DNA of 64,000 nucleotides, from contig NZ_JBNCMT010000009.1 of the NCBI RefSeq assembly GCF_049846925.1, forward strand, positions 1 to 64,000. The letters run 5' to 3'. A program made the position numbers and the translations under genes. The notes under the pieces were generated by a model, which saw only the letters and a program-made list of their open reading frames with translations, ran no database searches and was not told where the DNA came from. This DNA comes from Brevibacillus_H sp049846925 (lineage in GTDB: Bacteria; Bacillota; Bacilli; Brevibacillales; Brevibacillaceae). Positions 24,887 through 34,024 of the stretch are shown in pieces (the first letter of the stretch is position 1; every line of letters starts with the position of its first letter).

Positions 24887-25837
24887 TCACCCTAATCTGC
24901 ATTCCTCAGGCGGCACGTTTACGAAAGCCTGTATGCTGGGCTGCCTTACAGAATGGCCTTCTTTCCATTCAATATACTGGATTTTTACGGTAATCAACGG
25001 TCTTATCCACGTCACATTTTTACGGATTGCTGGTTGATTAGCAAATGGGCTCTGATTCTGGACGATTCTCTGGATACCCTTGGTTAATTCACTCCACTCC
25101 GTTTGGGTAACCTTGCCTCCGCCTACATTTCCGATGTACCAGAGCTTGCCTTCATGATCGTAGAGTCCAAGCAACAAGGAATTGACGATTGAGCCTCTAT
25201 AGGTTACTCCTCCAATTACCGCTATCAAATCCTTGTGATTTTTCTTTTTTCGCCATCTGTCATCTTTTCCGTTAATCACGTACGACTTTGTTAAGTCCTT
25301 ATAGACAACCCCTTCCAGATCGTTTGCTTTAACTGCCTCATACAAAGCAGCATTGTCTGAGGAATTCTCCACGAGCAGAACCGTTTCATTGGTATTCACG
25401 ATCTCGGATAAAAGCTCCTGTCTCTTGGCAAGTGCCATCGAGGTAACCCAATCTCCGTTAAAGTAAAGAATGTCAAAGAGCATGTAGGTAATGGGCACCT
25501 GACCTGCAACAGCTCGTACCTTATCCAGATTCCGAATACCGTCCCGCTTCATTACTTCATAAAAGGACGGCATGCCATTGTGGAACGAAATGATCTCTCC
25601 ATCCAGTATGGCGGAGTGCGCAGAGTACAGCTTGGGGTCAAGCAATTCAGGGTAATGCCCTGTTCTTTCATTCAGCTTTCGATTAAATAATTGAATGTGA
25701 TTGTCGTTGAGGTAGGTTAACACACGGACACCGTCCCACTTTACCTGGCTCACCCATGAGGGTCCTGTCGGGATGTCGTCAGTTGCAACTGGTTCAAAAG
25801 GGATAATGGGCTTAATGGCAAAATTCCCCGCCTTCAT
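24887..25837 (-). CDS. ligD: ATP-dependent DNA ligase (LigD ligase domain as separate gene)
   Basis: This 316-residue protein has the adenylation motif VKWDGVRV with Lys33 as nucleophile, the downstream motifs LDGEII, MLFDILYF, LEGVVYKD and WRKKK, and a C-terminal OB-fold (GNVGGGKVTQ to VKIQYIEW). It seals nicks in Ku-dependent end joining. In Bacillus ligase and polymerase domains are fused in one LigD; here they are separate genes about 1 kb apart. It overlaps the amidase gene by 4 bases (ATGA), so they are translationally coupled. Confidence 0.92.
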   Translation of the reverse strand: MKAGNFAIKPIIPFEPVATDDIPTGPSWVSQVKWDGVRVLTYLNDNHIQLFNRKLNERTGHYPELLDPKLYSAHSAILDGEIISFHNGMPSFYEVMKRDGIRNLDKVRAVAGQVPITYMLFDILYFNGDWVTSMALAKRQELLSEIVNTNETVLLVENSSDNAALYEAVKANDLEGVVYKDLTKSYVINGKDDRWRKKKNHKDLIAVIGGVTYRGSIVNSLLLGLYDHEGKLWYIGNVGGGKVTQTEWSELTKGIQRIVQNQSPFANQPAIRKNVTWIRPLITVKIQYIEWKEGHSVRQPSIQAFVNVPPEECRLG

Positions 25838-26577
25838 CGTGGAATCATTTTTTTCAGCAATCGTTTAAAAATGCCGATCCATGTATCGACTGGCTGATTT
25901 TCATGAATTTGCCCTGCCAGCATGAAATATTCGTGGACACCGTCTTTTATCGCTTTGGCAATTTTTTGTTGCTCAACGGGATTGATCAGTCGCTGCCTGT
26001 CCGAAGCGTTGCTAAGGAAGCCCATTTCTACGATGACACTGGGGCAGGATGAGTTTTTCAGCAAAAAGTACGACTTGCCAGCGACAGGCTCTTTTTTCGT
26101 CTGATAGACCTGGTTGAGAGTGTGTTGAATCATATCGGCAATGAGGAAGCTTTGATTGGTCTTTTGATACAAAACCAAAGGGCCATATGCCTTCGAATGA
26201 GAAGACCAGTTTACGTGCAGGCTGATTAAGAGTTGAGGCGATAGCTCAGCCGCCAATTGTGTTCGCTGGGCGAGATCACGTTGATGACGAGAGGAACTGT
26301 TAAGCCAGTGGTTTTCGTCACTCAGTGCATAATCACCATCACGATTCAGAGCTACATGATAGCCTGATGCTTCCAACTCATCGTAAACCAGTTTTGCGAT
26401 TTGCAGATTAATATCCTTTTCAAACAGGTTTTTGTACGATGTTCCGATATCTACGCCTCCATGACCCACATCGATTACTACGTGAATCGAATCAACCGGG
26501 CTGTTGTTAACTGCAACACAGGGAGTAGCAAAGGCAAGCGTTGCAGCAACCAGAAGAAAACTGATTTTTTTCGACAT
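25834..26577 (-). CDS. N-acetylmuramoyl-L-alanine amidase (Amidase_3, CwlD-like)
   Basis: This 247-residue exported zinc amidase has a signal peptide (SKKISFLLVAATLAFA) and the motifs IDVGHGGVDIG, EKDINL, LLISLHVNWS and VIVEMGFLSN that hold the zinc ligands and catalytic glutamate. It cleaves the amide between muramic acid and the stem peptide. CwlD-type enzymes make spore-cortex muramic lactam; the size and single domain fit. ATG 26577 gives the signal peptide, although AAGGAG is 12 bases away; an ATG at 26616 is possible. It leads an operon with DNA ligase. Confidence 0.88.
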   Translation of the reverse strand: MSKKISFLLVAATLAFATPCVAVNNSPVDSIHVVIDVGHGGVDIGTSYKNLFEKDINLQIAKLVYDELEASGYHVALNRDGDYALSDENHWLNSSSRHQRDLAQRTQLAAELSPQLLISLHVNWSSHSKAYGPLVLYQKTNQSFLIADMIQHTLNQVYQTKKEPVAGKSYFLLKNSSCPSVIVEMGFLSNASDRQRLINPVEQQKIAKAIKDGVHEYFMLAGQIHENQPVDTWIGIFKRLLKKMIPR

Positions 26578-26726
26578 AGTCTTAATGTACTCCTTACCTA
26601 TGTAGAGAATCGTCATGTTTATCCTGTCCCAAAGTAAAATGCTCATTCGATTATTGCAGTGTAATTTGATGATTGGGGAGTCACACTATATCCTGATGAA
26701 TCATATCGATGGCGGGGGGTACAAAA

Positions 26727-27662
26727 ATGGGGACGGCAACCGGTGAGAAGCTTCAAGTTCAGGTGAATGACGTAACGATTACTATTTCCAATCCAGACAA
26801 AATCATTTGGAAGAAGAATGAGATTACAAAAATTTCTTATCTCGAATATTTAATACGAATGGCTCCCTATATGCTTCCTCATTTGGAAAATCGGGTTGTA
26901 ACCGTCATTCGTTATCCTGATGGAATTGCCGGAGAGAAATTTTATCAGAAGCATTGTCCAGCCTATGCTCCGGATTTTGTTCGTACCTATCAAATCGAGG
27001 ATATCAACTACATCCTGTGCAATGATTTGGCGACACTGCTCTGGTTAGGAAATCAGGCTGCAATAGAGTTGCATGTCCCATTTACCAAAATCAATTCGCC
27101 GACAGGGAAGCCGGAAGAAATCGTCTTTGACCTTGACCCACCGTCTCAACAGGAATTTCATTTGGCAATCCGAGCGGCTCTGATGATGAAAGAAATTTTT
27201 GATAAGGTTGGGATTCATTCTTTCGTGAAGACATCGGGAAACAAAGGTTTGCAGGTATATATCCCTCTGCCATTAGACACGTACTCATTTGATCAGACAC
27301 GCGTGTTTACGAAGTTCATTGCCGACTACCTGACAGCAAGAGAGCCAAACCTGTTCACGACAGAAAGGCTCAAAAAAAACAGAGGGAATCGACTCTATTT
27401 AGACTATGTCCAACATGCGGATGGGAAAACAATCATTGCACCCTATTCTGCCAGGGGAACAGACGTCGCTTCTGTTGCTACCCCGCTTTATTGGAGTGAA
27501 GTGACACAGACACTCCATCCCAGTCAATTTACCATTCAAAATGTGCATGAGCGTGTTTTACGCAATGGTTGCCCGTTTCAACAAATGGAGGAGAGCCGTA
27601 AGAAAATCAACCTAGATGATGTCCTCTCATTTATTCACCACGAATCACAGGTCCCTATATAA
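26727..27662 (+). CDS. ligD: LigD polymerase (primase-like) domain as separate gene
   Basis: This 311-residue archaeo-eukaryotic-primase-type polymerase fills gaps at joined ends. It has the catalytic FDLDPP near residue 135, KTSGNKGLQVYIPL near 170, and LDYVQHADGKTIIAPYSARG near 225. It lacks ligase and 3'-phosphoesterase domains. ATG 26727 is used because GGGGGG lies 7 bases upstream; an ATG at 26709 is the alternative. It is divergent from the amidase-ligase operon and 20 bases before methionine aminopeptidase. Confidence 0.92.
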   Translation: MGTATGEKLQVQVNDVTITISNPDKIIWKKNEITKISYLEYLIRMAPYMLPHLENRVVTVIRYPDGIAGEKFYQKHCPAYAPDFVRTYQIEDINYILCNDLATLLWLGNQAAIELHVPFTKINSPTGKPEEIVFDLDPPSQQEFHLAIRAALMMKEIFDKVGIHSFVKTSGNKGLQVYIPLPLDTYSFDQTRVFTKFIADYLTAREPNLFTTERLKKNRGNRLYLDYVQHADGKTIIAPYSARGTDVASVATPLYWSEVTQTLHPSQFTIQNVHERVLRNGCPFQQMEESRKKINLDDVLSFIHHESQVPI

Positions 27663-27682
27663 TATCGTGCGGAGGTGGCACG

Positions 27683-28429
27683 ATGATTCGAATCAAAACG
27701 ACTGAGCAAATTGCCAAAATGAGAGAGGCTGGAAAGATCGTAGCCCTATGTCATCAAGAAATTGCAAAGGTTATGAAACCAGGTGTGACCACATGGGAAA
27801 TCGACCAACTGGCAGAAGAGTTCCTGGCCAGCCATTATGCGACACCTGAACAAAAGGGATACCAAGGGTACCCGTTTGCAACCTGCGCATCTGTGAATGA
27901 CGTGATCTGTCATGGATTTCCTTCCAGAGAGCAGTTGCAGGAAGGGGACATTGTAACCATCGATATGGTTGTGAATTTGAACGGGTGGTTAGCTGATTCA
28001 GCATGGTCTTATACAGTAGGAAAAGTTTCTAGAGAAGCAAAGGATTTATTGAAAGTGACCAAACAGGCTCTGTTTGTGGGGATTGAGCAGGCGACTGTAG
28101 GCAAGCGGATTGGGGATATTTCTCATGCTATCCAAACATTCGCTGAGTCGCTTGGATATGGCGTTGTGCGGGAATTTACCGGACATGGAATTGGTACAGA
28201 TATTCACGAAGACCCTGTCGTCCCTCATGCAGGAAAGCCGAACAGAGGCACACGATTGAAGGAAGGCATGGTCATTACCATAGAACCCATGCTGACGATA
28301 GGTGATTACTATGCCACCGTTGACGATGATGGCTGGACGGCCCGCACGCTAGACGGGAGTTTGGCTGCCCAGTATGAACATACGATTGCTATCACCTCTA
28401 AAGGGCCTCAAATCCTAACATGCCTATAA
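27683..28429 (+). CDS. map: Type I methionine aminopeptidase
   Basis: This 248-residue enzyme removes initiator methionine. Metal ligands are visible in VTIDMVVNLNGWLADSAW, EFTGHGIGTDIHEDP, TIEPML and QYEHTI. The housekeeping copy normally sits in the secY-adk cluster, so this one, behind the LigD polymerase gene, is probably a second paralog of the YflG type. GGAGGTGG precedes ATG 27683, and it likely shares the polymerase transcript. Confidence 0.92.
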   Translation: MIRIKTTEQIAKMREAGKIVALCHQEIAKVMKPGVTTWEIDQLAEEFLASHYATPEQKGYQGYPFATCASVNDVICHGFPSREQLQEGDIVTIDMVVNLNGWLADSAWSYTVGKVSREAKDLLKVTKQALFVGIEQATVGKRIGDISHAIQTFAESLGYGVVREFTGHGIGTDIHEDPVVPHAGKPNRGTRLKEGMVITIEPMLTIGDYYATVDDDGWTARTLDGSLAAQYEHTIAITSKGPQILTCL

Positions 28430-28563
28430 CAGTTAGAAAATTTTAATATTTATTATTATTCTTCCTGTGATTTCCTTACTGGTATATTATAATAATGATA
28501 ATTTATTCTTTCTTGTCCCAATGAGTCAGAACTATCCAGGTAACGTGGAGGCCATTTCAGGAG

Positions 28564-30603
28564 ATGAAACTTTTGTTTTCTCGACTTTTTCAATTTAAAA
28601 CTATCAAACAGCGGCTTCGATTCTGGATAAGCTTTCTGATACTGCTCACCGGTCTGTTGAACTTTGTGCTGGTTCTTTTGTATGAAAAAAATCAGCATGA
28701 AGAAGAAGAGTTTCTTCGATTGAGACAAGTAACGATGCAACAGCAACTGTTCATTGAAAACTGGCTAAAAGAGCGAGCGAGTGACATTGACACTCTGGCT
28801 AATATTCCTGCCGCAAAACTGCTCCAAAAAGATAAAATGAAGCAAATGTATGAAGGCTTTATGGATAGACAACGAGAATTTTCAGCGATTGTATTTGTCA
28901 ATGCACAAGGGATTACTGAGCTTGACACAGGCGACAGACAAGGTACCAAGACAGGTGCAAATCTTAGTGATCGGCAATATTTTAAAGATGCCAAAGCAGG
29001 AAAGGCGAGCATTACGGATGTATTATACCGAAAAGTGTCTGGTCAACCGGTTGTCATTGTGTCTTCCCCGGTGATGGATCAAAATCAAAAATTTCTCGGG
29101 CTGGTGTTCGGTGCACTTAACCTGACAACAATCGATCGTGCAATGAAAAGCGTAACAGTCGGAAAAACCGGTGAAAGCTACCTTGTCGGTTTAGACAAGT
29201 TAATGATTACGGAGTCACGGTTTATTGATGAATTGATTCAGCAAGGCATCGTGCAAGATACCACCAAAATGAATGTAAAAATTGAAAATTATATTACCAA
29301 CCAGGCATTCTTGCATCTGGAAGCAAATGAGAGCTATATCAATTATCGCGGCAAGGAAGCATATGGGGTGTATCAGTGGATTTTTGACGGCAAATGGCTG
29401 ATTATCAATGAACTGGACAAGGAAGAAATTGAAGCTCCTTTCTATCGTTCCCTCCTGTTTATGCTGGCCATCATGGTTGGAGTTTATATCGCAGGCTATA
29501 TTATCATCATTATTGTTGCAGACAAGTTAAACAAACCGTTGCAAATGCTGGTGGATGGTGTCCAAAATATTCGTCGCGGCACTTACCACTATCGGATCGA
29601 GGATACAGAATTCACGACTACTGCTGTGGAATTTCGTGAATTATGCAAAGCTTTCAATGAAATGTCTGCTACGATTGACTCCAATATCAAACTACTTGCA
29701 GAGAATGAAGCCCAGTATCGATTAATTGCCGAGAACATGACTGATTTCGTAACTGTACTTGCCCCAAACGATGTTGTATTGTACGCTTCTCCTTCGCATC
29801 AGTTAGTCCTGGAGAGGCATCTCTATATCGGAAACACACCTTATCAGTATATTCATCCGGAAGATTTGTCAAAAACAGTGGAAGCAATGAATCGTTTGAA
29901 ACAGGACAAACAGCCCATTACGGTTGAGCTTCGCTGGAAACATAAAAACGGGAACTGGATTACACTAGATATTCGCTGCCAACCTGTAGTGAATAAACAG
30001 GGCGAACACATCCAGACAGTAGTCGTTTCAAGGGATATTACCGAGCGCAAACTAGTTGAAGACAAGTTAAGTGAAGCACATGAGCGATTCAAGCGTCTCT
30101 CAACGATAGATGGCCTGACGCAAATTGCCAATCGTCGAATTTTTGATGAGACATTCGAACGAGAATTACATCGGACAATGGCTGAATCGAAACCATTTAC
30201 ATTAATCATGTTTGATATTGATTGCTTTAAGGCGTACAACGATACGTACGGGCATCAAGGGGGAGATGTTTGCCTCAAAGAAATTTCCCAGGCGATTAAT
30301 CAATTGATTACGAATGATCGGCATCTGTTTGCTCGGTACGGTGGTGAAGAATTTGCTATCATTTTGCCAGAGGAATCCGAAACGGAAGCTGTCCAAATCG
30401 GAGAAACAATTAGAAGAACGGTCGAAGATCTCCAGATCCCTCATGCTAGCTCAATTGTTAGCAGAGTAGTTACTGTCAGTGTCGGGCTGGTCAGTCTTGT
30501 GCCTCGTATTGATCAAACAAGAGATGAAATTCTTCATTTTGCTGACAAAGCCTTATATAATGCCAAGGATAACGGTCGCAATTGCTTAATTGCCTATACA
30601 TAA
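28564..30603 (+). CDS. Membrane diguanylate cyclase with Cache, HAMP, PAS and GGDEF domains
   Basis: This 679-residue enzyme makes c-di-GMP from two GTP. The order is a transmembrane helix (~18-38), an extracytoplasmic double-Cache domain (~40-290), a second helix (~296-320), HAMP, PAS (~380-490) and GGDEF (~510-675) with active-site RYGGEEFAIIL near 590. No phosphodiesterase EAL domain is present, and I see no clear RxxD inhibitory site before the active site. The ATG at 28564 directly abuts GGAG; a TTG at 28573 would be better spaced. A tandem PilZ receptor is encoded at 48-49 kb. Confidence 0.93.
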   Translation: MKLLFSRLFQFKTIKQRLRFWISFLILLTGLLNFVLVLLYEKNQHEEEEFLRLRQVTMQQQLFIENWLKERASDIDTLANIPAAKLLQKDKMKQMYEGFMDRQREFSAIVFVNAQGITELDTGDRQGTKTGANLSDRQYFKDAKAGKASITDVLYRKVSGQPVVIVSSPVMDQNQKFLGLVFGALNLTTIDRAMKSVTVGKTGESYLVGLDKLMITESRFIDELIQQGIVQDTTKMNVKIENYITNQAFLHLEANESYINYRGKEAYGVYQWIFDGKWLIINELDKEEIEAPFYRSLLFMLAIMVGVYIAGYIIIIIVADKLNKPLQMLVDGVQNIRRGTYHYRIEDTEFTTTAVEFRELCKAFNEMSATIDSNIKLLAENEAQYRLIAENMTDFVTVLAPNDVVLYASPSHQLVLERHLYIGNTPYQYIHPEDLSKTVEAMNRLKQDKQPITVELRWKHKNGNWITLDIRCQPVVNKQGEHIQTVVVSRDITERKLVEDKLSEAHERFKRLSTIDGLTQIANRRIFDETFERELHRTMAESKPFTLIMFDIDCFKAYNDTYGHQGGDVCLKEISQAINQLITNDRHLFARYGGEEFAIILPEESETEAVQIGETIRRTVEDLQIPHASSIVSRVVTVSVGLVSLVPRIDQTRDEILHFADKALYNAKDNGRNCLIAYT

Positions 30604-30634
30604 CTCGGCCTCCCGCGAGGCTGAGTTTTTTTTA
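30602..30634 (+). terminator. Terminator after the diguanylate cyclase gene
   Basis: AACTCGGCCTC and GAGGCTGAGTT pair across CCGC and are followed by a long T-run. Confidence 0.88.
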
Positions 30635-30668
30635 CAAGCATAACATGTGAAAAGGGGGAACGTTGCTC

Positions 30669-31676
30669 ATGGAATTGACGGAATCTGTATACCTGTGTGA
30701 AAAGTCAGGTCAATTGAATAAAAATAGCATTGGCTGGTCACGTACACCAAAGCATATTTGCAATTTGAAAGGCAGTTGGCTACGCAAGAAAAAGTGGAAT
30801 CATTGGTTAATCACATCAGATGTCTTTTTATTTAATGTCACGCTGATTCATCTGGATTACATCGGAATCGCCTTTACGTACGTGTATGATTACGAGCGAC
30901 AGCAGTTCTGGGAAGAACAGTTGTCTATTCCGTTCGGGATCGGATGTGAGTTGCCTCCATGTGCAGATGATGACTTCACCTTTTCACACCCTCGTCTGTC
31001 GTTTTCGAGCAAACAGGATGTTTCCCGAAAAGCAAGAAATCTGGTTGTTAACTCTTTCGGCCGTGATCCGTGGATAAGCGCTCAATTCGTTATTCAACAA
31101 CCGGATGCATATGAATCACTCAACGTGGTCATTCCCTGGGATCAGCAGCGCTTTCACTTTACTTCCAAGCAGAATTGTCTTCCGGTACAAGGACTTGTAC
31201 GGATTGGGGATCGAGAATTCCACTGTAAGGAAGGGGTAAGCTTTGCTGCTCTAGATGTGGGGAGAGGAATATGGCCGTACCGCAGTTTTTGGAACTGGGC
31301 AACCTGCTCGGGCGAGGTTGACCAAAAAGCATTCGGCTTTAATTTGGGAGCCGGCTGGACAGATGGAACGGGAGTCAACGAAAATGCTTTGTTCCTTGAT
31401 AACCGTGTCTATAAGTTGGAGGAAGATGTAGTTTTTACATATGATCGAACGAACTTGTTACAACCTTGGCAGATCCTGTCCCAATTATCATCGGATGTGC
31501 AAATTGCATTTACCCCGTTTGATCGAAGAATCGTTCGAAACCAAGCAGGAATTTTATCTTCTACGCTGCAACAGGTATTCGGCCACTTCAGCGGCACAGT
31601 CCGTACACAGGATGGGGAGCGCATTTCTTTTGATCGGTTGATCGGCTGTGTAGAAGAACATCAGGCAAAGTGGTAA
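30669..31676 (+). CDS. DUF2804 family protein
   Basis: This 335-residue protein matches the DUF2804 family, with the signature LDVGRGIWPYRSFWNWATCSG near residues 197-217 and a LGAGWTDGTGVNENALF segment. The family is lipocalin/beta-barrel-like and has no established function. ATG 30669 is about 10 bases after AGGGGG; a TTG at 30663 is too close. It is flanked by a terminator and the lysine riboswitch, so it is monocistronic. Confidence 0.88.
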   Translation: MELTESVYLCEKSGQLNKNSIGWSRTPKHICNLKGSWLRKKKWNHWLITSDVFLFNVTLIHLDYIGIAFTYVYDYERQQFWEEQLSIPFGIGCELPPCADDDFTFSHPRLSFSSKQDVSRKARNLVVNSFGRDPWISAQFVIQQPDAYESLNVVIPWDQQRFHFTSKQNCLPVQGLVRIGDREFHCKEGVSFAALDVGRGIWPYRSFWNWATCSGEVDQKAFGFNLGAGWTDGTGVNENALFLDNRVYKLEEDVVFTYDRTNLLQPWQILSQLSSDVQIAFTPFDRRIVRNQAGILSSTLQQVFGHFSGTVRTQDGERISFDRLIGCVEEHQAKW

Positions 31677-31698
31677 AAAACGGTTTCGTAATTCTTGG

Positions 31699-31727
31699 TT
31701 GTCTGATTCAGATTATTTTGGTAGAGT
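31699..31727 (+). promoter_or_regulatory. Candidate sigma-A promoter of the dap operon
   Basis: TTGTCT, 17 bases, TAGAGT. It lies about 25 bases before the first base of the lysine riboswitch, as expected for its promoter. Confidence 0.5.
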
Positions 31728-31750
31728 AATAACAATTGAAATCACAAATG

Positions 31751-31933
31751 TGATAAATAGAGGTGCGCAACGAAAGAGTATATCTTCTTGGATAAGGAGT
31801 AGGGGCTCCAATGGGAAGAGGGAAAGGTCAATGCGCCGAAGTTTGTGCCATCCCCCAGGGCATAAACTGGGGTGTCTGTGAATAACAGCCACCTTGTCAC
31901 AGAAGAGTTTTTCTCTGTGGAGCGCTATTTATG
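31751..31933 (+). promoter_or_regulatory. Lysine riboswitch (L box)
   Basis: The conserved L-box landmarks are in order: AGAGGTGCGCAACGAAAGAGTA at the 5' side, the GCGCCGAAG junction near 31834, the AACTGGGGTGTCTGTGAATAACAG region, and the closing GAGCGCTATTT that pairs with AAATAG...GCGC. The aptamer senses lysine and stabilises the downstream terminator, lowering expression of dapH-patA-dapL when lysine is plentiful. Boundaries are approximate. Confidence 0.92.
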
Positions 31934-31950
31934 AATTGCAAGGGAACCAT

Positions 31951-31987
31951 ATGCAATGAGTAGATATGCTGCTCATTGCATTTTTTC
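31951..31987 (+). terminator. Lysine-riboswitch attenuator
   Basis: ATGCAATGAG and CTCATTGCAT form a 10-bp stem followed by six T, immediately after the aptamer and about 75 bases before dapH. This is the expression platform. Confidence 0.9.
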
Positions 31988-32064
31988 GGTTTAAGCCCCG
32001 AACCATCGTGGAGCATCAGGCTCTGTTCGGTGAATCAATCAAAATATTGTGGAGGATGAGAGAA

Positions 32065-32775
32065 ATGAACATGATGGATGCGAATGAAATTATCAGCTTT
32101 ATTCAAAAAAGTGTAAAGAAAACCCCGGTAAAAGTACATATCAAGGGTCAACTGGAAGGAATCCAGTTTGGTGAGAATACCAAAACATTTATTACAGGCA
32201 ATGTAGGCGTGCTGTTCGGCGAGTGGAGTGAAATCTCGCCGGTTCTAGAGCAAAACAAAGACCGCATCGAAGATTTTGTCGTAGAAAGCGACCGCCGCAA
32301 CTCAGCAATTCCTATGCTCGATACGAAGCACATTCAGGCGCGCATTGAGCCAGGTGCCATCATTCGTGACCAAGTATCCATCGGGAATAACGCAGTTATT
32401 ATGATGGGTGCGGTAATCAACATCGGCGCTGTCATTGGTGAAGGCACGATGATTGACATGAACGTTGTTGTTGGCGGACGTGGAACCATCGGCAAGAACT
32501 GCCATATCGGAGCAGGCGCTGTTGTTGCAGGTGTAATCGAACCACCATCTGCAACTCCGGTAATTATCGAAGACGACGTAGTTGTAGGTGCAAATGCGGT
32601 TATTCTCGAAGGCTGCCGTGTCGGTCAAGGTTCTGTTGTGGCAGCAGGTGCGGTTGTTATTGATGATGTACCGCCAAATGTTGTCGTTGCAGGTACACCA
32701 GCTCGCATCATTAAGCAAATCGATGACAAAACCAAATCCAAAACCGAAATCAAGCAAGAGCTTCGTCAGCTGTAA
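32065..32775 (+). CDS. dapH: 2,3,4,5-tetrahydropyridine-2,6-dicarboxylate N-acetyltransferase
   Basis: This 236-residue left-handed beta-helix enzyme acetylates tetrahydrodipicolinate in the acetylase branch of meso-diaminopimelate and lysine synthesis. Hexapeptide repeats span about 95-210 (IEPGAIIRDQVSIG, GAVIGEGTMIDMNVVVGGRG), with PPSATPVIIEDDVVVGANAVI typical of DapH. ATG 32065 follows GGAGGATGAG; a longer frame would overlap the attenuator and is rejected. It is the first gene of the lysine-controlled operon. Confidence 0.95.
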   Translation: MNMMDANEIISFIQKSVKKTPVKVHIKGQLEGIQFGENTKTFITGNVGVLFGEWSEISPVLEQNKDRIEDFVVESDRRNSAIPMLDTKHIQARIEPGAIIRDQVSIGNNAVIMMGAVINIGAVIGEGTMIDMNVVVGGRGTIGKNCHIGAGAVVAGVIEPPSATPVIIEDDVVVGANAVILEGCRVGQGSVVAAGAVVIDDVPPNVVVAGTPARIIKQIDDKTKSKTEIKQELRQL

Positions 32776-32806
32776 GATTGGGTCCCCGGTTAAAGGAGTG
32801 AATCCC

Positions 32807-34024
32807 TTGGAAGATTGGCGTTCATTAGATGAAACATATATCATGTCTACCTATAAGCGATTACCGATTGCCATTGCCAAAGGAGAAGGCAATTACTTGT
32901 ATGATGCGGAGGGAAAATCCTACCTCGATTTGTTCACAGGACTGGCCGTTAACATTTTGGGACATTCACACCCGGAAGTGATGAAAGCCTTGCGTGAACA
33001 AGGTGAGAAGTTTTTGCATATCTCCAACTATTTTTTGAACCCTCCTGCCATTCAACTGGCGAAGCGGTTAATTGATCATACTATCCCGGGTAAAGTATTC
33101 TTCGGAAACTCAGGAGCAGAAGCGACAGAAGCTGCGATAAAACTGATTCATAAATGGACGCTGGCCCAAGGAAATGAGAAAAGCGGCATTGTCGTTCTGA
33201 AAAACAGCTTCCACGGCAGAACATTGGGGGCTCTTCGACTGACAAGGCAAGCACATGTGTATCAGGATTTCCCACAGCCAACCTTCCCTGTGTATGAAAT
33301 CGAAGCGGGGAGTATCGAAGCGTTGCGGACGCTGTGTCAGACCGAGAAGCCGGCAGCCATTCTCATGGAACCTGTGCTGGGATCTGGTGGGGTCATTCCA
33401 CTATCAGATGAGTACCTGCAGCAGGTAGAAGCAGTAGCAAAAGAGCACGGTATTCTTTTCTGTATCGATGAGATTCAAACAGGGATTGGTCGCACAGGAA
33501 AGCTGTTTTGCTATCAGCATGCGGGAATTACTCCAGATGTCATTTTGTTCGCAAAAGGTGTCGGTGGTGGGCTGCCGCTCGGTGGAATTATCGTTGGAAG
33601 CAAGTTGACGCATCTGTTCCAGCCAGGAGATCACGGGACAACATTTGCTCCGTCTCCGTTAAGTGCGGCTTTGGGCAATGCGGTTTTGGATGTGCTTGAA
33701 CAGGATTTATTCCTTTTTGAGGCGAATGCGGTCGCAAAGTATTTGTGGGATCAATTGACCGAACTGTCCGCTCAATACCCAAGTCTTTTTTCAGCGCTGA
33801 GGGGAAGAGGGATGATGTTGGGGCTGCCAACCAATCTTGCTGCAGAAGAAGTAAGCGCCATTCAACAACACCTCCTGCGAAAGGGGATTTTGGTGGATGT
33901 AACACAGAGAACCATTATCCGCTTGCTGCCACCATTGACACTTACCAAAGATCAGGTTGACCTTTTGGTTGGGCAATTGACGGAAGCAATCGAGCAGGTT
34001 GTCATTAAGAAAGGAGCAGTCTGA
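32807..34024 (+). CDS. patA: N-acetyl-LL-diaminopimelate aminotransferase (class III fold)
   Basis: This 405-residue PLP enzyme resembles acetylornithine aminotransferase. It has GNSGAEATEAAIKL, the CIDEIQTGIGRTGKLF aspartate motif and the Schiff-base lysine in ILFAKGVGGGLPLGG near residue 250. Operon position between dapH and dapL makes N-acetyl-diaminopimelate amination the likely role, rather than arginine synthesis. The TTG start at 32807 follows AAAGGAG by 8 bases; a longer frame overlapping dapH is rejected. In Bacillus PatA is a class I aminotransferase, so this is a non-orthologous choice and the patA symbol is by context. Confidence 0.82.
   Translation: MEDWRSLDETYIMSTYKRLPIAIAKGEGNYLYDAEGKSYLDLFTGLAVNILGHSHPEVMKALREQGEKFLHISNYFLNPPAIQLAKRLIDHTIPGKVFFGNSGAEATEAAIKLIHKWTLAQGNEKSGIVVLKNSFHGRTLGALRLTRQAHVYQDFPQPTFPVYEIEAGSIEALRTLCQTEKPAAILMEPVLGSGGVIPLSDEYLQQVEAVAKEHGILFCIDEIQTGIGRTGKLFCYQHAGITPDVILFAKGVGGGLPLGGIIVGSKLTHLFQPGDHGTTFAPSPLSAALGNAVLDVLEQDLFLFEANAVAKYLWDQLTELSAQYPSLFSALRGRGMMLGLPTNLAAEEVSAIQQHLLRKGILVDVTQRTIIRLLPPLTLTKDQVDLLVGQLTEAIEQVVIKKGAV

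Noticed and set aside
31966..32064. N-terminal extension of dapH by 33 codons
   Set aside because: It would begin inside the riboswitch attenuator and has no ribosome site, whereas ATG 32065 has GGAGG at 9 bases.
32588..32806. Extension of the aminotransferase gene into dapH
   Set aside because: It reads dapH in another frame. The TTG at 32807 has a well-placed AAAGGAG.
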